64,000 nucleotides of DNA from Pseudobutyrivibrio sp. MD2005 (GCF_000621865.1 NZ_JHXE01000013.1:1-64000); one strand, 5' to 3'. Counted from the first letter of the stretch, positions 43,230 to 53,084 are shown. Program-made: numbers and translations. Notes: generated from the letters alone by a model not told the origin.

Positions 43230-44035
43230 TGAGAGTTATGTTTGTTGACGACAAGAAAAAGGACCTTGATGAGCTACTTGAAGTGTCTGAAGACTTGTTT
43301 TCAGGAGCTGAAGTAGTATCCTTTGATGATCCTTTGAATGCCCTTGCCATGGCTCGTACATCTGAAATTGATATTGCGATAATAGATACTGATATGTGTG
43401 ATTTAAGTGGGATTGAGCTTGGAGGCTATTTAAAAGAGCTTAATCCATTTATTAATATTATTTTCACTAGCAACACGACCAATTACGGATTTGAGGCTAT
43501 GCAGCTTCATGCAAGCGGATACATGTTAAAACCTGTCACAAAAGATAAGGTGAGAGATGAATTGGCGCAGCTTCGATACGCTGAAAAATACAATGACCAT
43601 AAGCGTGTGTTTGCTCAGACCTTTGGCAATTTTGAGCTATTTGTAGATGGTAAACCAGTGGAATTCAAATACTCAAGAACAAAGGAAATTGTGGCAATTT
43701 TGATTAATAATAGAGGGGCACAGACCACCAACGGAGAGATTATTGCATCTCTTTGGGAAGATGATGGAGACCCTGCTAAAAAGCAGTCCTATCTATCAAA
43801 TCTTCGTCAGGATCTGCAAAATACTTTCACCAAGCTGAAGCTTGAAGGAATCATCCTAAAGCAGCGTGGCAGCATGGCCATTGCAAAAGAAAGAATAGAA
43901 TGCGATCTATTTGATTGGCTTGAAAAGAAAAATGCATCTAAGTATAAATACTTGGGTGATTATATGAATCAGTATAGCTGGTGTGAATTCTTCCACGCTG
44001 AGCTAGATGAAATAAGTTATGACTTGGAGGAATAA
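43229..44035 (+). CDS. Response regulator with receiver and SARP-like winged-helix DNA-binding domain
   Basis: The 268-residue protein has a receiver domain (about 1-120: FVDDKK acidic pair, phospho-acceptor Asp53 in IIDTDM, Thr80, Lys101 in LKP) and a C-terminal OmpR/SARP-like winged helix (about 130-230). The latter has FGNFELFVDG, TKEIVAILINN, a GEIIASLWEDD helix and a SNLRQDLQ recognition helix. SARP and OmpR domains bind direct repeats with an 11-bp period, which is the period of the operators found across this window. It is the only receiver-plus-DNA-binding protein here and so the prime candidate output of the kinases. Its TAA overlaps the next ATG. Confidence 0.85.
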   Translation: MRVMFVDDKKKDLDELLEVSEDLFSGAEVVSFDDPLNALAMARTSEIDIAIIDTDMCDLSGIELGGYLKELNPFINIIFTSNTTNYGFEAMQLHASGYMLKPVTKDKVRDELAQLRYAEKYNDHKRVFAQTFGNFELFVDGKPVEFKYSRTKEIVAILINNRGAQTTNGEIIASLWEDDGDPAKKQSYLSNLRQDLQNTFTKLKLEGIILKQRGSMAIAKERIECDLFDWLEKKNASKYKYLGDYMNQYSWCEFFHAELDEISYDLEE

Positions 44036-45075
44036 TGAGATATCCGGCTTTTTTAGAAAATAATGGCACAATTGGGCTTGTGGCACCTTCTTTTGGTTGC
44101 ACATTTGAGCCATACAAAAGCTGCATGGAGGCAGCGATTAAACGATTTGAAGGTATGGGCTATTCCATCATAGAAGGGCCTAATTGCAGAAAGGATGACG
44201 GCATAGGCATCAGCTCAACACCAGCAAATTGTGGCAAGGAGCTGACAGAATACTACTGCTCTGATGATAATGACATATTAATCTCTTGCGGTGGCGGAGA
44301 ATTGATGTGTGAGATTTTAGATTATATCGATTTTGAGGCAGTGAAGGCAGCAAAGCCAAAATGGTTTTTGGGCTATTCCGATAATACGAATTTCACTTTT
44401 TTATTAAATACTATTTGTGATACAGCTTCGATTTATGGCCCATGCATTGGAGGATTTGGAGCAAAGGTATTACATCCAGCTTTAGAAGATACAATCAAAG
44501 CTTTTACAGGTAAATTGCAGCAGGTTTCAGGCTACGATAGTTTCGAATTGGAATCTTTAAAGGACGAAGAGCATCCTCTTGAGCCATATAATCTGACTGA
44601 GAAAAAAGAACTGCGCCTATTTATGGGAGAGGCAGAAATGAATCGCCTGCCTGAGTTTAAGGGACGTCTTACAGGAGGATGTCTGGATTGCTTGGCAAAT
44701 CTTGTGGGCACTAAATATGATAACGTAGAGGCATTTAATGAAAAGTATAAAGATGAGGGCGTTATCTGGTTTATAGAAGCCTGCGATTTGAATGTGATGT
44801 CAATCAGGCGTGCTCTGTGGAACCTTGATAATGCAGGCTGGTTTAAAAATGCAAAAGGCTTTATCGTTGGACGTCCATGGGCTGCATGGAAGCAGGAGAT
44901 GATGGGACTTGATCAATATAATGCTGTGACTGGCATTTTAGGAAAATATAATGTACCTATTGTGATGGATGCTGATGTAGGACATCTTCCACCTGCAATG
45001 CCTATCATTTCTGGAGCCCTTGGTACTGTAAGCGTGGAAAACAGTAATATAACAATCCAGTACGATTTAATTTAA
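44035..45075 (+). CDS. S66 family serine peptidase (LD-carboxypeptidase / MccF-like)
   Basis: The 346-residue protein belongs to the S66 family. It has GTIGLVAPSF at the N-terminus and the nucleophile Ser115 in FLGYSDNTN, with CGGGE before it. The Glu and His of the triad would be near WFIEACD and DVGHLPP. Family members either trim murein tetrapeptides (LdcA) or inactivate microcin C (MccF). The start overlaps the regulator stop (TAATG), so it is the last gene of the exporter/regulator unit. In that setting either wall recycling or peptide immunity could apply; the sequence does not decide. Confidence 0.88.
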   Translation: MRYPAFLENNGTIGLVAPSFGCTFEPYKSCMEAAIKRFEGMGYSIIEGPNCRKDDGIGISSTPANCGKELTEYYCSDDNDILISCGGGELMCEILDYIDFEAVKAAKPKWFLGYSDNTNFTFLLNTICDTASIYGPCIGGFGAKVLHPALEDTIKAFTGKLQQVSGYDSFELESLKDEEHPLEPYNLTEKKELRLFMGEAEMNRLPEFKGRLTGGCLDCLANLVGTKYDNVEAFNEKYKDEGVIWFIEACDLNVMSIRRALWNLDNAGWFKNAKGFIVGRPWAAWKQEMMGLDQYNAVTGILGKYNVPIVMDADVGHLPPAMPIISGALGTVSVENSNITIQYDLI

Positions 45076-45119
45076 TTATTGAAAGATTTTCTCAATAAGG
45101 AAAAATAGTTCATAAAACA

Positions 45120-45148
45120 TTGACGAGAAAATGGAGTTCTGCTAATCT
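45120..45148 (+). promoter_or_regulatory. Predicted vegetative promoter of enolase
   Basis: TTGACG at 45120-45125 and TAATCT at 45143-45148 are separated by 17 bases, a good sigma-A-like pair in the 180-base region before enolase. No TGTGA direct repeat is present here. Confidence 0.6.
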
Positions 45149-45207
45149 ACTTATGGTTAGAATTTACTAACTATGTGTAAATCATTGTGGGACTCCTTTT
45201 TTGTTAG

Positions 45208-46554
<1,347 letters not shown>

Positions 46555-46576
46555 TTTTATAATGGATATTATTGAA

Positions 46577-46609
46577 AAGTCACTTGGACGGGGCCAAGTG
46601 ACTTTTTTT
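46577..46609 (+). terminator. Rho-independent terminator of enolase
   Basis: An 11-bp stem (AAGTCACTTGG with CCAAGTGACTT) followed by a T-run ends 55 bases after the enolase stop. Confidence 0.93.
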
Positions 46610-46610
46610 G

Positions 46611-46747
46611 CTTCATAGAAATTACTCTGTAATTCCTATGAAGTAAAAAACAAGCTGCGCTTGAAAGATGTGTCTCGCCGGCATAGGAAGATAATTGCTT
46701 ACAGCAATTGCCGGCTCGCACTGCTGGAGTTTTGCAGAGCGAAACTC
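46611..46747 (+). repeat. Three consecutive hairpins downstream of the enolase terminator
   Basis: Inverted repeats follow one another: 46611-46643 (CTTCATAG/CTATGAAG with inner AATTAC/GTAATT), 46677-46715 (GCCGGC/GCCGGC with inner AATTGCT/AGCAATT) and 46727-46747 (GAGTTT/AAACTC). None has a T-run. The layout resembles the hairpin array at 3378-3495, although the sequences differ. Confidence 0.5.
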
Positions 46748-46839
46748 TTTCTTATGGTGGTGCAGGATTGTAAATCTTCCAATAAAGTGATAACTTACCA
46801 TTATACGAATATTGTTGCGAAAGGGAATGATAAATAATT

Positions 46840-48528
46840 ATGAAAAAAAGAATGGTTGTGCTATTTGTCACATCAGCATTAGTGTGTTTGGCTGCTGGAG
46901 GTTGTGGTAAAACAGGAAATTCTACAGGGGCAAAATCAGAAAATGGGAATGTAGTGAGTAATACTGAGGAGGCAAATAAAACAGAGAAGACTGTTGAGCT
47001 TAATCAGGATGAGCTGGATGAATTCACAGATTTATTTGATACTGCTGAATATAATGGCTTTTTGGTTACAGCATACAATTCGCCAGAAGAAATCGATTGG
47101 AATGAAGTGCTCTTTAACGGCGCAGGAATTGCAAAAGAATCAATTTCGAAATCAGAAAAGAATGCTTACATTCAGGAATATGGCTATGAAATCTACACGG
47201 ATTTATTGGGAATTCAGGCAGAAGATATTAAGAATTTCATGATGGATTATGCAGGAATAGAGTTTGATGGTGAAAGAGATTTGCCGGATTGGACATATGT
47301 TGAGAAGTACGATAGCTACTATGCTCAGCATGGAGACACTAATTATCAGCCTTTTACTTGCACATCAGGAACAAAGACTGGAAACGAATATGTTCTAGAG
47401 TTTATCAACGATAATGCTACCAATTATTATGGAGAGGATGAATATCCACTATATCCAAATCGAGAATTGACAGTGGAAAAGACTCAAAACGGATATCAGG
47501 TTAAATCTAACGTATACCTATATGAAGTTGGTAATGATCCTAATCAGACATTTGATATAGAGCTTTCCTGGGCAGATGGTACTTGCAGATTTATCACATA
47601 TCAGGGAGATTCTGCAAAAGAGAAAAGCGCATATATGATCATCACCAATGCTGGGAAAGAATTTGATACTTTAGCATCTTATATGTATCCAGAATATGCA
47701 GAGGAACAGTATATGGTCACTGTTGAAGCGGTAGGTGTATTTGACTTTAATGCCGATGGATTAACAGATGTTGCTGTTATAGGAGAGTGCAACGATGGAA
47801 ATCAACATGTCTTCCTATATAAAGCAGAATCTGATGGAGGTGACTATTACCAATTGTATTTGCAGGATTATATTTCTGAGCAAATAGAGGGAATGGTAAC
47901 AGGTGACCTTACCATATCAGGTGTAAAGAAAGTCCTTTTAGGCGATAATACTTCTGGAACATACAGTGATTGGAAAGAGGCTTATGCCCAAGTAGCGAAG
48001 ATTGCGAATTATATAGATAATGTAAGCTTTTCTTTGATTTATCTTGATGAAGATGATACTCCAGAGCTTGTAGTTGATGTAGTAGGGTATTATACTAGTG
48101 TATATAGTTTTAAGGATGGCGTAGCCAATCCTATAATAGAAAACTGGGGCTATGGGGCAGGAGGAGTCACAGGATACGATTATTCACCACGTAAAGGCTG
48201 TGTGAGAGCATATAACTCAGATTATGCAGGGCTTGAATCGGAGACAAGCTATATCTTTTTGCATGACACTCATATGAGAGCTGATTACACAGAGACTACA
48301 AGGCTTTATGACGATCTTAATGACAATGGATATCCAGATGAAAATGAGAGCACTGATGAGGCTCTGGAGAATGCTGCTGGAGCTGTTTTTTACAGCGCTG
48401 ATGACAAATCTCTTGGCGAGGATGAAATAAAAAATAAAATTAGTGAAATAGAATCTAACTACGAATTTGATACAATATATGGGGAATATCAATATTCAGA
48501 CTTCTTAGAATATATGCAACAGATGTAA
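46840..48528 (+). CDS. Predicted lipoprotein of unknown function, 562 residues
   Basis: The protein has a type II signal peptide with lipobox LAAGGC (Cys near residue 22), then a Ser/Asn/Thr/Glu-rich linker (to about residue 50). A long domain follows that includes FDFNADGLTDVAVIG and IYLDEDDTPELVV-like segments, the latter read here as LIYLDEDDTPELVVD. These Asp-rich loops resemble calcium-binding FG-GAP/EF-like repeats. It therefore is a surface protein with possible metal-bound repeats. It stands alone between enolase and pyruvate kinase. I do not recognise the whole protein. Confidence 0.8.
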   Translation: MKKRMVVLFVTSALVCLAAGGCGKTGNSTGAKSENGNVVSNTEEANKTEKTVELNQDELDEFTDLFDTAEYNGFLVTAYNSPEEIDWNEVLFNGAGIAKESISKSEKNAYIQEYGYEIYTDLLGIQAEDIKNFMMDYAGIEFDGERDLPDWTYVEKYDSYYAQHGDTNYQPFTCTSGTKTGNEYVLEFINDNATNYYGEDEYPLYPNRELTVEKTQNGYQVKSNVYLYEVGNDPNQTFDIELSWADGTCRFITYQGDSAKEKSAYMIITNAGKEFDTLASYMYPEYAEEQYMVTVEAVGVFDFNADGLTDVAVIGECNDGNQHVFLYKAESDGGDYYQLYLQDYISEQIEGMVTGDLTISGVKKVLLGDNTSGTYSDWKEAYAQVAKIANYIDNVSFSLIYLDEDDTPELVVDVVGYYTSVYSFKDGVANPIIENWGYGAGGVTGYDYSPRKGCVRAYNSDYAGLESETSYIFLHDTHMRADYTETTRLYDDLNDNGYPDENESTDEALENAAGAVFYSADDKSLGEDEIKNKISEIESNYEFDTIYGEYQYSDFLEYMQQM

Positions 48529-48621
48529 TTGGCGGTTTACGAAAAGGCGATTTGGTGTTATTATGGAATGGCTTTTTTAAATTTTAAGTGTGTTGTTAAT
48601 TAAACATAGAGGAGTTATTGA

Positions 48622-50037
48622 ATGAGAAAGACAAAGATTATTTGTACAATCGGACCTGCTAGTATGAATGAGGAAACTCTTACAGCAATGGCACAGGCTG
48701 GAATGAATGTTGCCCGTATGAATTTCTCTCATGGTGATCACGAAGAGCAGGGAATGAAGATGGATTTAGTTAAGAAGGTTCGCAAGAAGCTTAACCTTCC
48801 TATCGCTATTCTTCTTGACACAAAGGGTCCAGAGTACCGTATCAAGACATTTAAGGACGGTTCAGTTACTGTAAAAGAAGGTGATACATTTATCTTCACA
48901 ACAGATGATGTAGAGGGTGATCAGACACGTGTTTCTGTTACTCACAAGAACCTTCACAACGACCTTAACGTTGGTGATACACTTTCAGTTTGTAACGGTA
49001 TCGTATTCTTTGAGGTTACAGAAATCAAGGGACACGATGTTATCACAAAGTGTACTGCAGGCGGTACTATGAGCAACAAGAAGTCTATGAGCTTCCCTAA
49101 CAAGGTTATGTCAGGCCCATACCTTTCAGAGCAGGATAAGAAGGATCTTCTTTTCGGTATCGAGAATGATGTTGATTTCGTTGCTGCTTCATTCGTATCT
49201 ACAAAGCAGGATATGGTTGAGCTTAGAACATTCCTTGATGAGAATGGTGGTAAGGATATCGTTGTTATCGCAAAGATCGAGAATCAGCCAGGTGTTGACA
49301 ATGTAGAGGAAATCCTTGAAATTGCTAACGGTATCATGGTTGCTCGTGGTGATCTTGGTGTTGAGATTCCATTTGTTAAGCTTCCAGCTGTTCAGAAGGA
49401 ACTCATTTCTAAGGCACGTTCACTTGGTAAGAGCGTTGTTACAGCTACAGAAATGCTTGAGTCTATGATTACTAATCCACGTCCTACACGTGCTGAAATC
49501 TCAGACGTTGCTAACGCTGTATATGATGGAACATCAGCTATCATGCTTTCAGGCGAGTCTGCTCAGGGTAAATTCCCAGTTCAGGCTGTTGCTACAATGG
49601 CAGAAATCGCTGAGACTACAGAGAACGATATCAACTACGAAGGACGTTTCCACAAGGAAGATATCGGCATTGCATCTACACCAGATGCTGTTTGCCACTC
49701 AACATGCTCAATGGCTATAGATGTTGAGGCAAAGGCTATCGTTGCTTGCACAATGTCAGGTTACACAGCAAAGCGTGTCAGCCGTTTCCGTTGTCCAGTA
49801 GATGTTATCGCTATGACAACAGATAAAAAGGTTTGGAGAAGACTTGCACTTAGCTGGGGTGTTACACCAGTTCTTGTTGATAAGTTTAAGTCACTTGATG
49901 TTATGTTCTATCATGCAGTATCACGTGTTCAGCAGATGCTTAACCTTAAGAAGGGTGACATGGTAGTTCTTACAGGTGGTCCAATCGATGGTTCTGTAGG
50001 AAATACAAATACAATCAAAGTTGAAACTATTCAGTAA
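48622..50037 (+). CDS. pyk: Pyruvate kinase
   Basis: The 471-residue protein has the pyruvate kinase hallmarks: KIICTIGPAS at the start, ARMNFSHG, LDTKGPE, the active-site IAKIENQPGVDN and VARGDLGVE. ATEMLESM and SGESAQGKFP follow, then a C-terminal allosteric domain ending GNTNTIKVE. It makes pyruvate and ATP from phosphoenolpyruvate and is the short form without a fused extra PEP-binding domain. A GAGGAG ribosome site precedes the ATG. Codon bias is strong, as in enolase. It has its own terminator. Confidence 0.98.
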   Translation: MRKTKIICTIGPASMNEETLTAMAQAGMNVARMNFSHGDHEEQGMKMDLVKKVRKKLNLPIAILLDTKGPEYRIKTFKDGSVTVKEGDTFIFTTDDVEGDQTRVSVTHKNLHNDLNVGDTLSVCNGIVFFEVTEIKGHDVITKCTAGGTMSNKKSMSFPNKVMSGPYLSEQDKKDLLFGIENDVDFVAASFVSTKQDMVELRTFLDENGGKDIVVIAKIENQPGVDNVEEILEIANGIMVARGDLGVEIPFVKLPAVQKELISKARSLGKSVVTATEMLESMITNPRPTRAEISDVANAVYDGTSAIMLSGESAQGKFPVQAVATMAEIAETTENDINYEGRFHKEDIGIASTPDAVCHSTCSMAIDVEAKAIVACTMSGYTAKRVSRFRCPVDVIAMTTDKKVWRRLALSWGVTPVLVDKFKSLDVMFYHAVSRVQQMLNLKKGDMVVLTGGPIDGSVGNTNTIKVETIQ

Positions 50038-50059
50038 TAGTTCTACGAAAGAGAACGAA

Positions 50060-50086
50060 AGAGATGCCTTGTGGCATCTCTTTTTT
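50060..50086 (+). terminator. Rho-independent terminator of pyruvate kinase
   Basis: A 9-bp stem (AGAGATGCC with GGCATCTCT), loop TTGT, followed by TTTTTC. Confidence 0.93.
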
Positions 50087-50246
50087 CGCCTAGGTTAGCG
50101 CGATTTCATTGGGACAAATACGAAAAAATGAGAAAAGTAAAGTCACTGAAAATTCACACATTTTACACTATTTACGCATAATTATCAGGTAATATATAAT
50201 CATCTCGAGAGAGATACAATTTTTTCATAACATTATTCTCCCTTTT

Positions 50247-50275
50247 GAAAGAGACGCTCCGCTGGCGTCTCTTTC
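50247..50275. repeat. Perfect 11-bp inverted repeat
   Basis: GAAAGAGACGC pairs with GCGTCTCTTTC across a 7-base loop. There is no T-run after it on the plus strand. The stem words echo the pyruvate kinase terminator (GAAAGAGATGCC), so it may be a relic of it. Confidence 0.6.
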
Positions 50276-50364
50276 ACATTGTGTGGATATTTATAGCGAG
50301 GAATTAAGAAGGATATCACTTTACTTATTACGATGCTGCTGATTTACACTTAAAACTGATTCAG

Positions 50365-50436
50365 GGATGGTTTGCGGGGCGAATTTACTTGGCAATCAAC
50401 GGATGGTTTGCGGGGCGAATTTATTTGGCAATCAAC
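50365..50436. repeat. Tandem 36-bp direct repeat (two copies)
   Basis: The unit GGATGGTTTGCGGGGCGAAT plus 16 further bases occurs at 50365-50400 and 50401-50436 with one difference (TTTACTT against TTTATTT). A partial third start, GGATG, follows at 50437. It is not a CRISPR because no spacers separate the copies. Confidence 0.85.
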
Positions 50437-50491
50437 GGATGCTACTTGTGTTTTTGAATAAAGTTAAAATAGACAAGTAGCATTTCTATAT

Positions 50492-50700
50492 TTTTCATGC
50501 TAGTGTGTATTATCTCGGAAGAATCTACTATATTTAATAGGCATATATTATATATGTGTGTATTTGTGGCGTGGGGCATCGGTAGATAACTGCTCAAAAT
50601 AGGGGAAAACTACTTGTGATTAGCTGGCAGCCAAAATATAACAAGTAACTTTTAAAATATACACCAAAGTTATGCCACACAAGCTTTTTTAGCATGAAAA
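50492..50700. ncRNA. Candidate structured RNA or MITE-like element framed by inverted repeats
   Basis: TTTTCATGCTA (50492-50502) is the exact reverse complement of TAGCATGAAAA (50690-50700), and GTGTG (50503) matches CACAC (50676) just inside. Further pairs lie within: ATCTAC with GTAGAT, and CTACTTGT with ACAAGTA. Nested pairing over 209 bases suggests one folded RNA or a small inverted-repeat element. The strand and family are unknown. Confidence 0.4.
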
Positions 50701-50771
50701 TCATTACACAAGCTAATTGAAAACATGGCTCTGTTTCCAGAGGTAAATATAAAAATAGAAATGTGATTTTG

Positions 50772-50805
50772 TGTGATACTAGTGTGACAAAAAAAGTGAT
50801 ATAAT
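50772..50805 (+). promoter_or_regulatory. Site E: 11-bp direct repeat operator with consensus -10
   Basis: TGTGA at 50772-50776 and 50783-50787 (11-bp period) is followed 12 bases later by TATAAT at 50800-50805. A further TGTGA lies at 50762. It precedes two small ORFs and is the only such site outside the 3-45 kb signalling region. Confidence 0.6.
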
Positions 50806-50867
50806 TTCATTGTAAAATTAAATACGGTGGAGGAGATGAAAAAATGGTAGTAGGACAGATTATTACA

Positions 50868-50975
50868 TGCTGTACATTAGAGGAGGTAATTGGCAAGGCG
50901 TTTGAACTGAAAAAACAAGGTATAATAACAGAATTTATATCAGCCTGTTCACTTCGTGTTGTTTGTGTGGGCTAG
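50868..50975 (+). CDS. Possible small protein, about 35 residues
   Basis: A short frame ends at the TAG at 50973-50975 and codes for an amphipathic stretch EVIGKAFELKKQG followed by EFISACSLRVVCVG. In frame, the ATG at 50868 gives 35 residues. A better ribosome site (GGTGGAGGAG) lies before another ATG at 50845, whose frame differs near 50880 as I read the bases, so the true start is unsure. The product has two cysteines and no double glycine. Operator site E is about 70 bases upstream. It is too short for a firm call. Confidence 0.4.
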   Translation, partial: CCTLEEVIGKAFELKKQGIITEFISACSLRVVCVG

Positions 50976-51000
50976 AAATTGTAGTAAGGGGTATTGAGTA

Positions 51001-51150
51001 ATGGAAGTACAAGAAGACATTGATCTAAAACTAGCAAAGGTTAAGTTAAAGCTTATGCTAGAGGAAGATAAAAGAAGAGCTTTTGGGGAGAAAAAAAGAA
51101 GCGCTTCGCAGGGAGAAAAACCGATAACTGTTAACAAAGTATCGGCCTAG
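51001..51150 (+). CDS. Small charged protein, 49 residues
   Basis: The frame begins MEVQEDIDLKLAKVKLKLML and continues with a very basic helical stretch (EEDKRRAFGEKKRS) before ending VNKVSA. A ribosome site (GTAAGGGG) lies about 10 bases before the ATG, and a terminator follows at 51180. It is predicted to be one long charged helix. I do not recognise it. It is 25 bases after the small frame at 50868 and may share operator site E with it. Confidence 0.6.
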   Translation: MEVQEDIDLKLAKVKLKLMLEEDKRRAFGEKKRSASQGEKPITVNKVSA

Positions 51151-51179
51151 TTAAAAATTTGGTATTTTTAAATACGAGT

Positions 51180-51213
51180 GCCAGCTATGGATTAAATCTG
51201 TAGCTGGCTTTTT
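51180..51213 (+). terminator. Rho-independent terminator after the small ORFs
   Basis: GCCAGCTA pairs with TAGCTGGC and is followed by TTTTT at 51209-51213. Confidence 0.85.
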
Positions 51214-51231
51214 GTTACTCTTTGTATATGT

Positions 51232-51266
51232 ATAAAAGAGGCCTACGGCTATATGCTGTAGGCCTC
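51232..51266 (-). terminator. Terminator of the ABC-F gene
   Basis: A perfect 9-bp stem (GAGGCCTAC with GTAGGCCTC) reads on the minus strand into a short T-run (TTTTATAC). It lies just after the minus-strand stop. Confidence 0.8.
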
Positions 51267-51278
51267 TCTATTTACATA

Positions 51279-52916
51279 TTAGTCATCCAATTCTTCAGAA
51301 GACATCTCAAGGACTGTACGCTTACGAGCCATTTCATCAGACTCAAGGTACTCATCGTAAGTTGTCATCTTATCGATCATCTGTCCGTTTGGAAGGATTT
51401 CGATGATACGGTTAGCTGTTGTCTGCACGATTTCGTGGTCACGAGAAGAGAAGAGGATTACACCTGAGAACTTCTGGAGACCAGTGTTAAGTGCAGTGAT
51501 TGATTCCATGTCAAGGTGGTCAGTAGGCTCATCTAACATAAGAACGTTTGAATTCTCAATCATCATACGTGAAAGAAGAACTCTAACCTTTTCACCACCG
51601 GATAAAACCTTCATTTTCTTTGCGCCGTCATCACCAGCGAAAAGCATACGTCCAAGGAAACCACGAACATAAGTAGCATCCTTGATTTCAGAGAACTGTG
51701 TGAGCCAGTCTACAATGAGAAGGTCAGTAGAGAAAATCTCTGTGTTGTCCTTAGGGAAGTAAGACTGTGAAGTAGTAACACCCCACTTGTAGCTTCCTTC
51801 ATCTGGCTCCATTTCGCCAGCAAGAATCTGGAACAATACTGTCTTTGCACGCTCGTTTGAACCAACGAACGCAATCTTATCTTCACGACCAACATTGAAT
51901 GAAAGGTGATCGAGAATTAATTCGCCATCAATTGTCTTTGTAAGGTTTTCAACTGAAAGAACCTCGTTTCCGATTTCACGAGCTGGGCGGAAATCGATGT
52001 ATGGATACTTACGGCTAGAAGGACGGATGTCATCGAGCTGAATCTTCTCTAATGCACGCTTACGAGATGTAGCCTGCTTAGACTTAGAAGCGTTAGCAGA
52101 GAATCTCTGGATGAATTCTTGTAATTCCTTAATCTGCTCTTCCTTCTTTTTGTTAGCTTCCTTACGCTGCTGAATGATAAGCTGTGAAGACTGATACCAG
52201 AAATCGTAGTTACCAGCGTAAAGCTGAATCTTGCCGTAATCAATATCTGCTGTGTGTGTACAAACCTTATTAAGGAAGTAACGGTCATGGGATACAACGA
52301 TGACAGTGTTCTCAAAGTTAATAAGGAATTCCTCGAGCCATGCAATAGCATCTAAATCCAAGTGGTTAGTAGGCTCATCGAGAAGAAGAACATCAGGTGA
52401 ACCAAATAGTGCACGTGCAAGAAGAATCTTGACCTTTAAAGCACCTGGAAGCTCTGACATCTGTGTGTAATGGAATTCTGTGTCTACGCCAAGGCCGTTA
52501 AGAAGTGTAGCTGCATCAGATTCTGCATTCCAGCCATCCATCTCGGCAAACTCAGTCTCGAGCTCAGCAGCACGGATACCATCTTCGTCAGAAAAATCTT
52601 CCTTCATATATATAGCGTCCTTTTCCTTCATGATATCGTAGAGACGCTGATTACCCATGATAACTGTATCAAGAGCTGTAAACTCATCATACTTGAAGTG
52701 ATCCTGCTCTAAGAAAGAAAGACGGTTACCAGGGCTCATTGTGATTTCGCCGCTAGTAGGCTCTAACTGACCAGATAAGATTCTTAAGAAAGTAGACTTA
52801 CCAGCACCGTTGGCACCGATGATACCGTAGCAGTTACCTTCAGTAAATTTGATATTAACCTCTTCGAAAAGGGCTTTTTTACCAAAACGAAGAGTGACAT
52901 TATTCGCTTGAATCAT
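51279..52916 (-). CDS. ABC-F family ATPase (ribosome-associated, YbiT-like)
   Basis: The 545-residue soluble protein has two ABC domains joined by a helical linker (about 240-310, KEANKKKEEQIKELQEF) and no membrane part. The first domain has GANGAGKST and LLLDEPTNHLDLDA, the second GSNERAKT, LSGGEKVR and MLDEPTDHLDM. The AKT form of the second Walker A is usual in the YbiT-like group. These proteins act on the ribosomal E site in translation control or, in some cases, antibiotic resistance. It is a single-gene unit, transcribed toward the small ORFs. Confidence 0.93.
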   Translation of the reverse strand: MIQANNVTLRFGKKALFEEVNIKFTEGNCYGIIGANGAGKSTFLRILSGQLEPTSGEITMSPGNRLSFLEQDHFKYDEFTALDTVIMGNQRLYDIMKEKDAIYMKEDFSDEDGIRAAELETEFAEMDGWNAESDAATLLNGLGVDTEFHYTQMSELPGALKVKILLARALFGSPDVLLLDEPTNHLDLDAIAWLEEFLINFENTVIVVSHDRYFLNKVCTHTADIDYGKIQLYAGNYDFWYQSSQLIIQQRKEANKKKEEQIKELQEFIQRFSANASKSKQATSRKRALEKIQLDDIRPSSRKYPYIDFRPAREIGNEVLSVENLTKTIDGELILDHLSFNVGREDKIAFVGSNERAKTVLFQILAGEMEPDEGSYKWGVTTSQSYFPKDNTEIFSTDLLIVDWLTQFSEIKDATYVRGFLGRMLFAGDDGAKKMKVLSGGEKVRVLLSRMMIENSNVLMLDEPTDHLDMESITALNTGLQKFSGVILFSSRDHEIVQTTANRIIEILPNGQMIDKMTTYDEYLESDEMARKRTVLEMSSEELDD

Positions 52917-53084
52917 TTATATAATCCTTTCGAAACAAAAAATATACTATAAAACCTGACATATGATATCAGAAAAATGCAAAAATGTCTAGGAATAGCC
53001 TTAACTTTAGGCATTGTGATTGTTGCTTTTTAACTCGTTAAATTATATAATATTTAATAAAAATTTTGGGAAGGTGGTGATATC

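Larger units (their letters stand above)
50087..50771. other. Long intergenic region with structured repeats
   Basis: No protein-coding gene is evident in this stretch. It holds a perfect 11-bp hairpin without T-run at 50247-50275, two tandem 36-bp copies at 50365-50436, a 9-bp inverted repeat GCTACTTGT/ACAAGTAGC at 50441-50481 and a segment framed by an 11-bp inverted repeat at 50492-50700. Direct-repeat operator E follows at 50772. A small RNA or a decayed mobile element are the main options. Confidence 0.6.

Noticed and set aside
45132-45198. GGAGT...ACTCC plus T-run as an attenuator before enolase
   Set aside because: The stem is short with a very long loop, and its 5' arm lies upstream of the expected transcription start.
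50365-50436. Tandem repeats suggestive of a CRISPR array
   Set aside because: The 36-bp copies are directly adjacent with no spacers, only two copies exist, and no cas gene is near.
51867-51899. Unusual second Walker A (GSNERAKT) in the ABC-F protein as a damaged site
   Set aside because: An AKT form here is normal in the YbiT-like ABC-F group, and the other motifs are intact.
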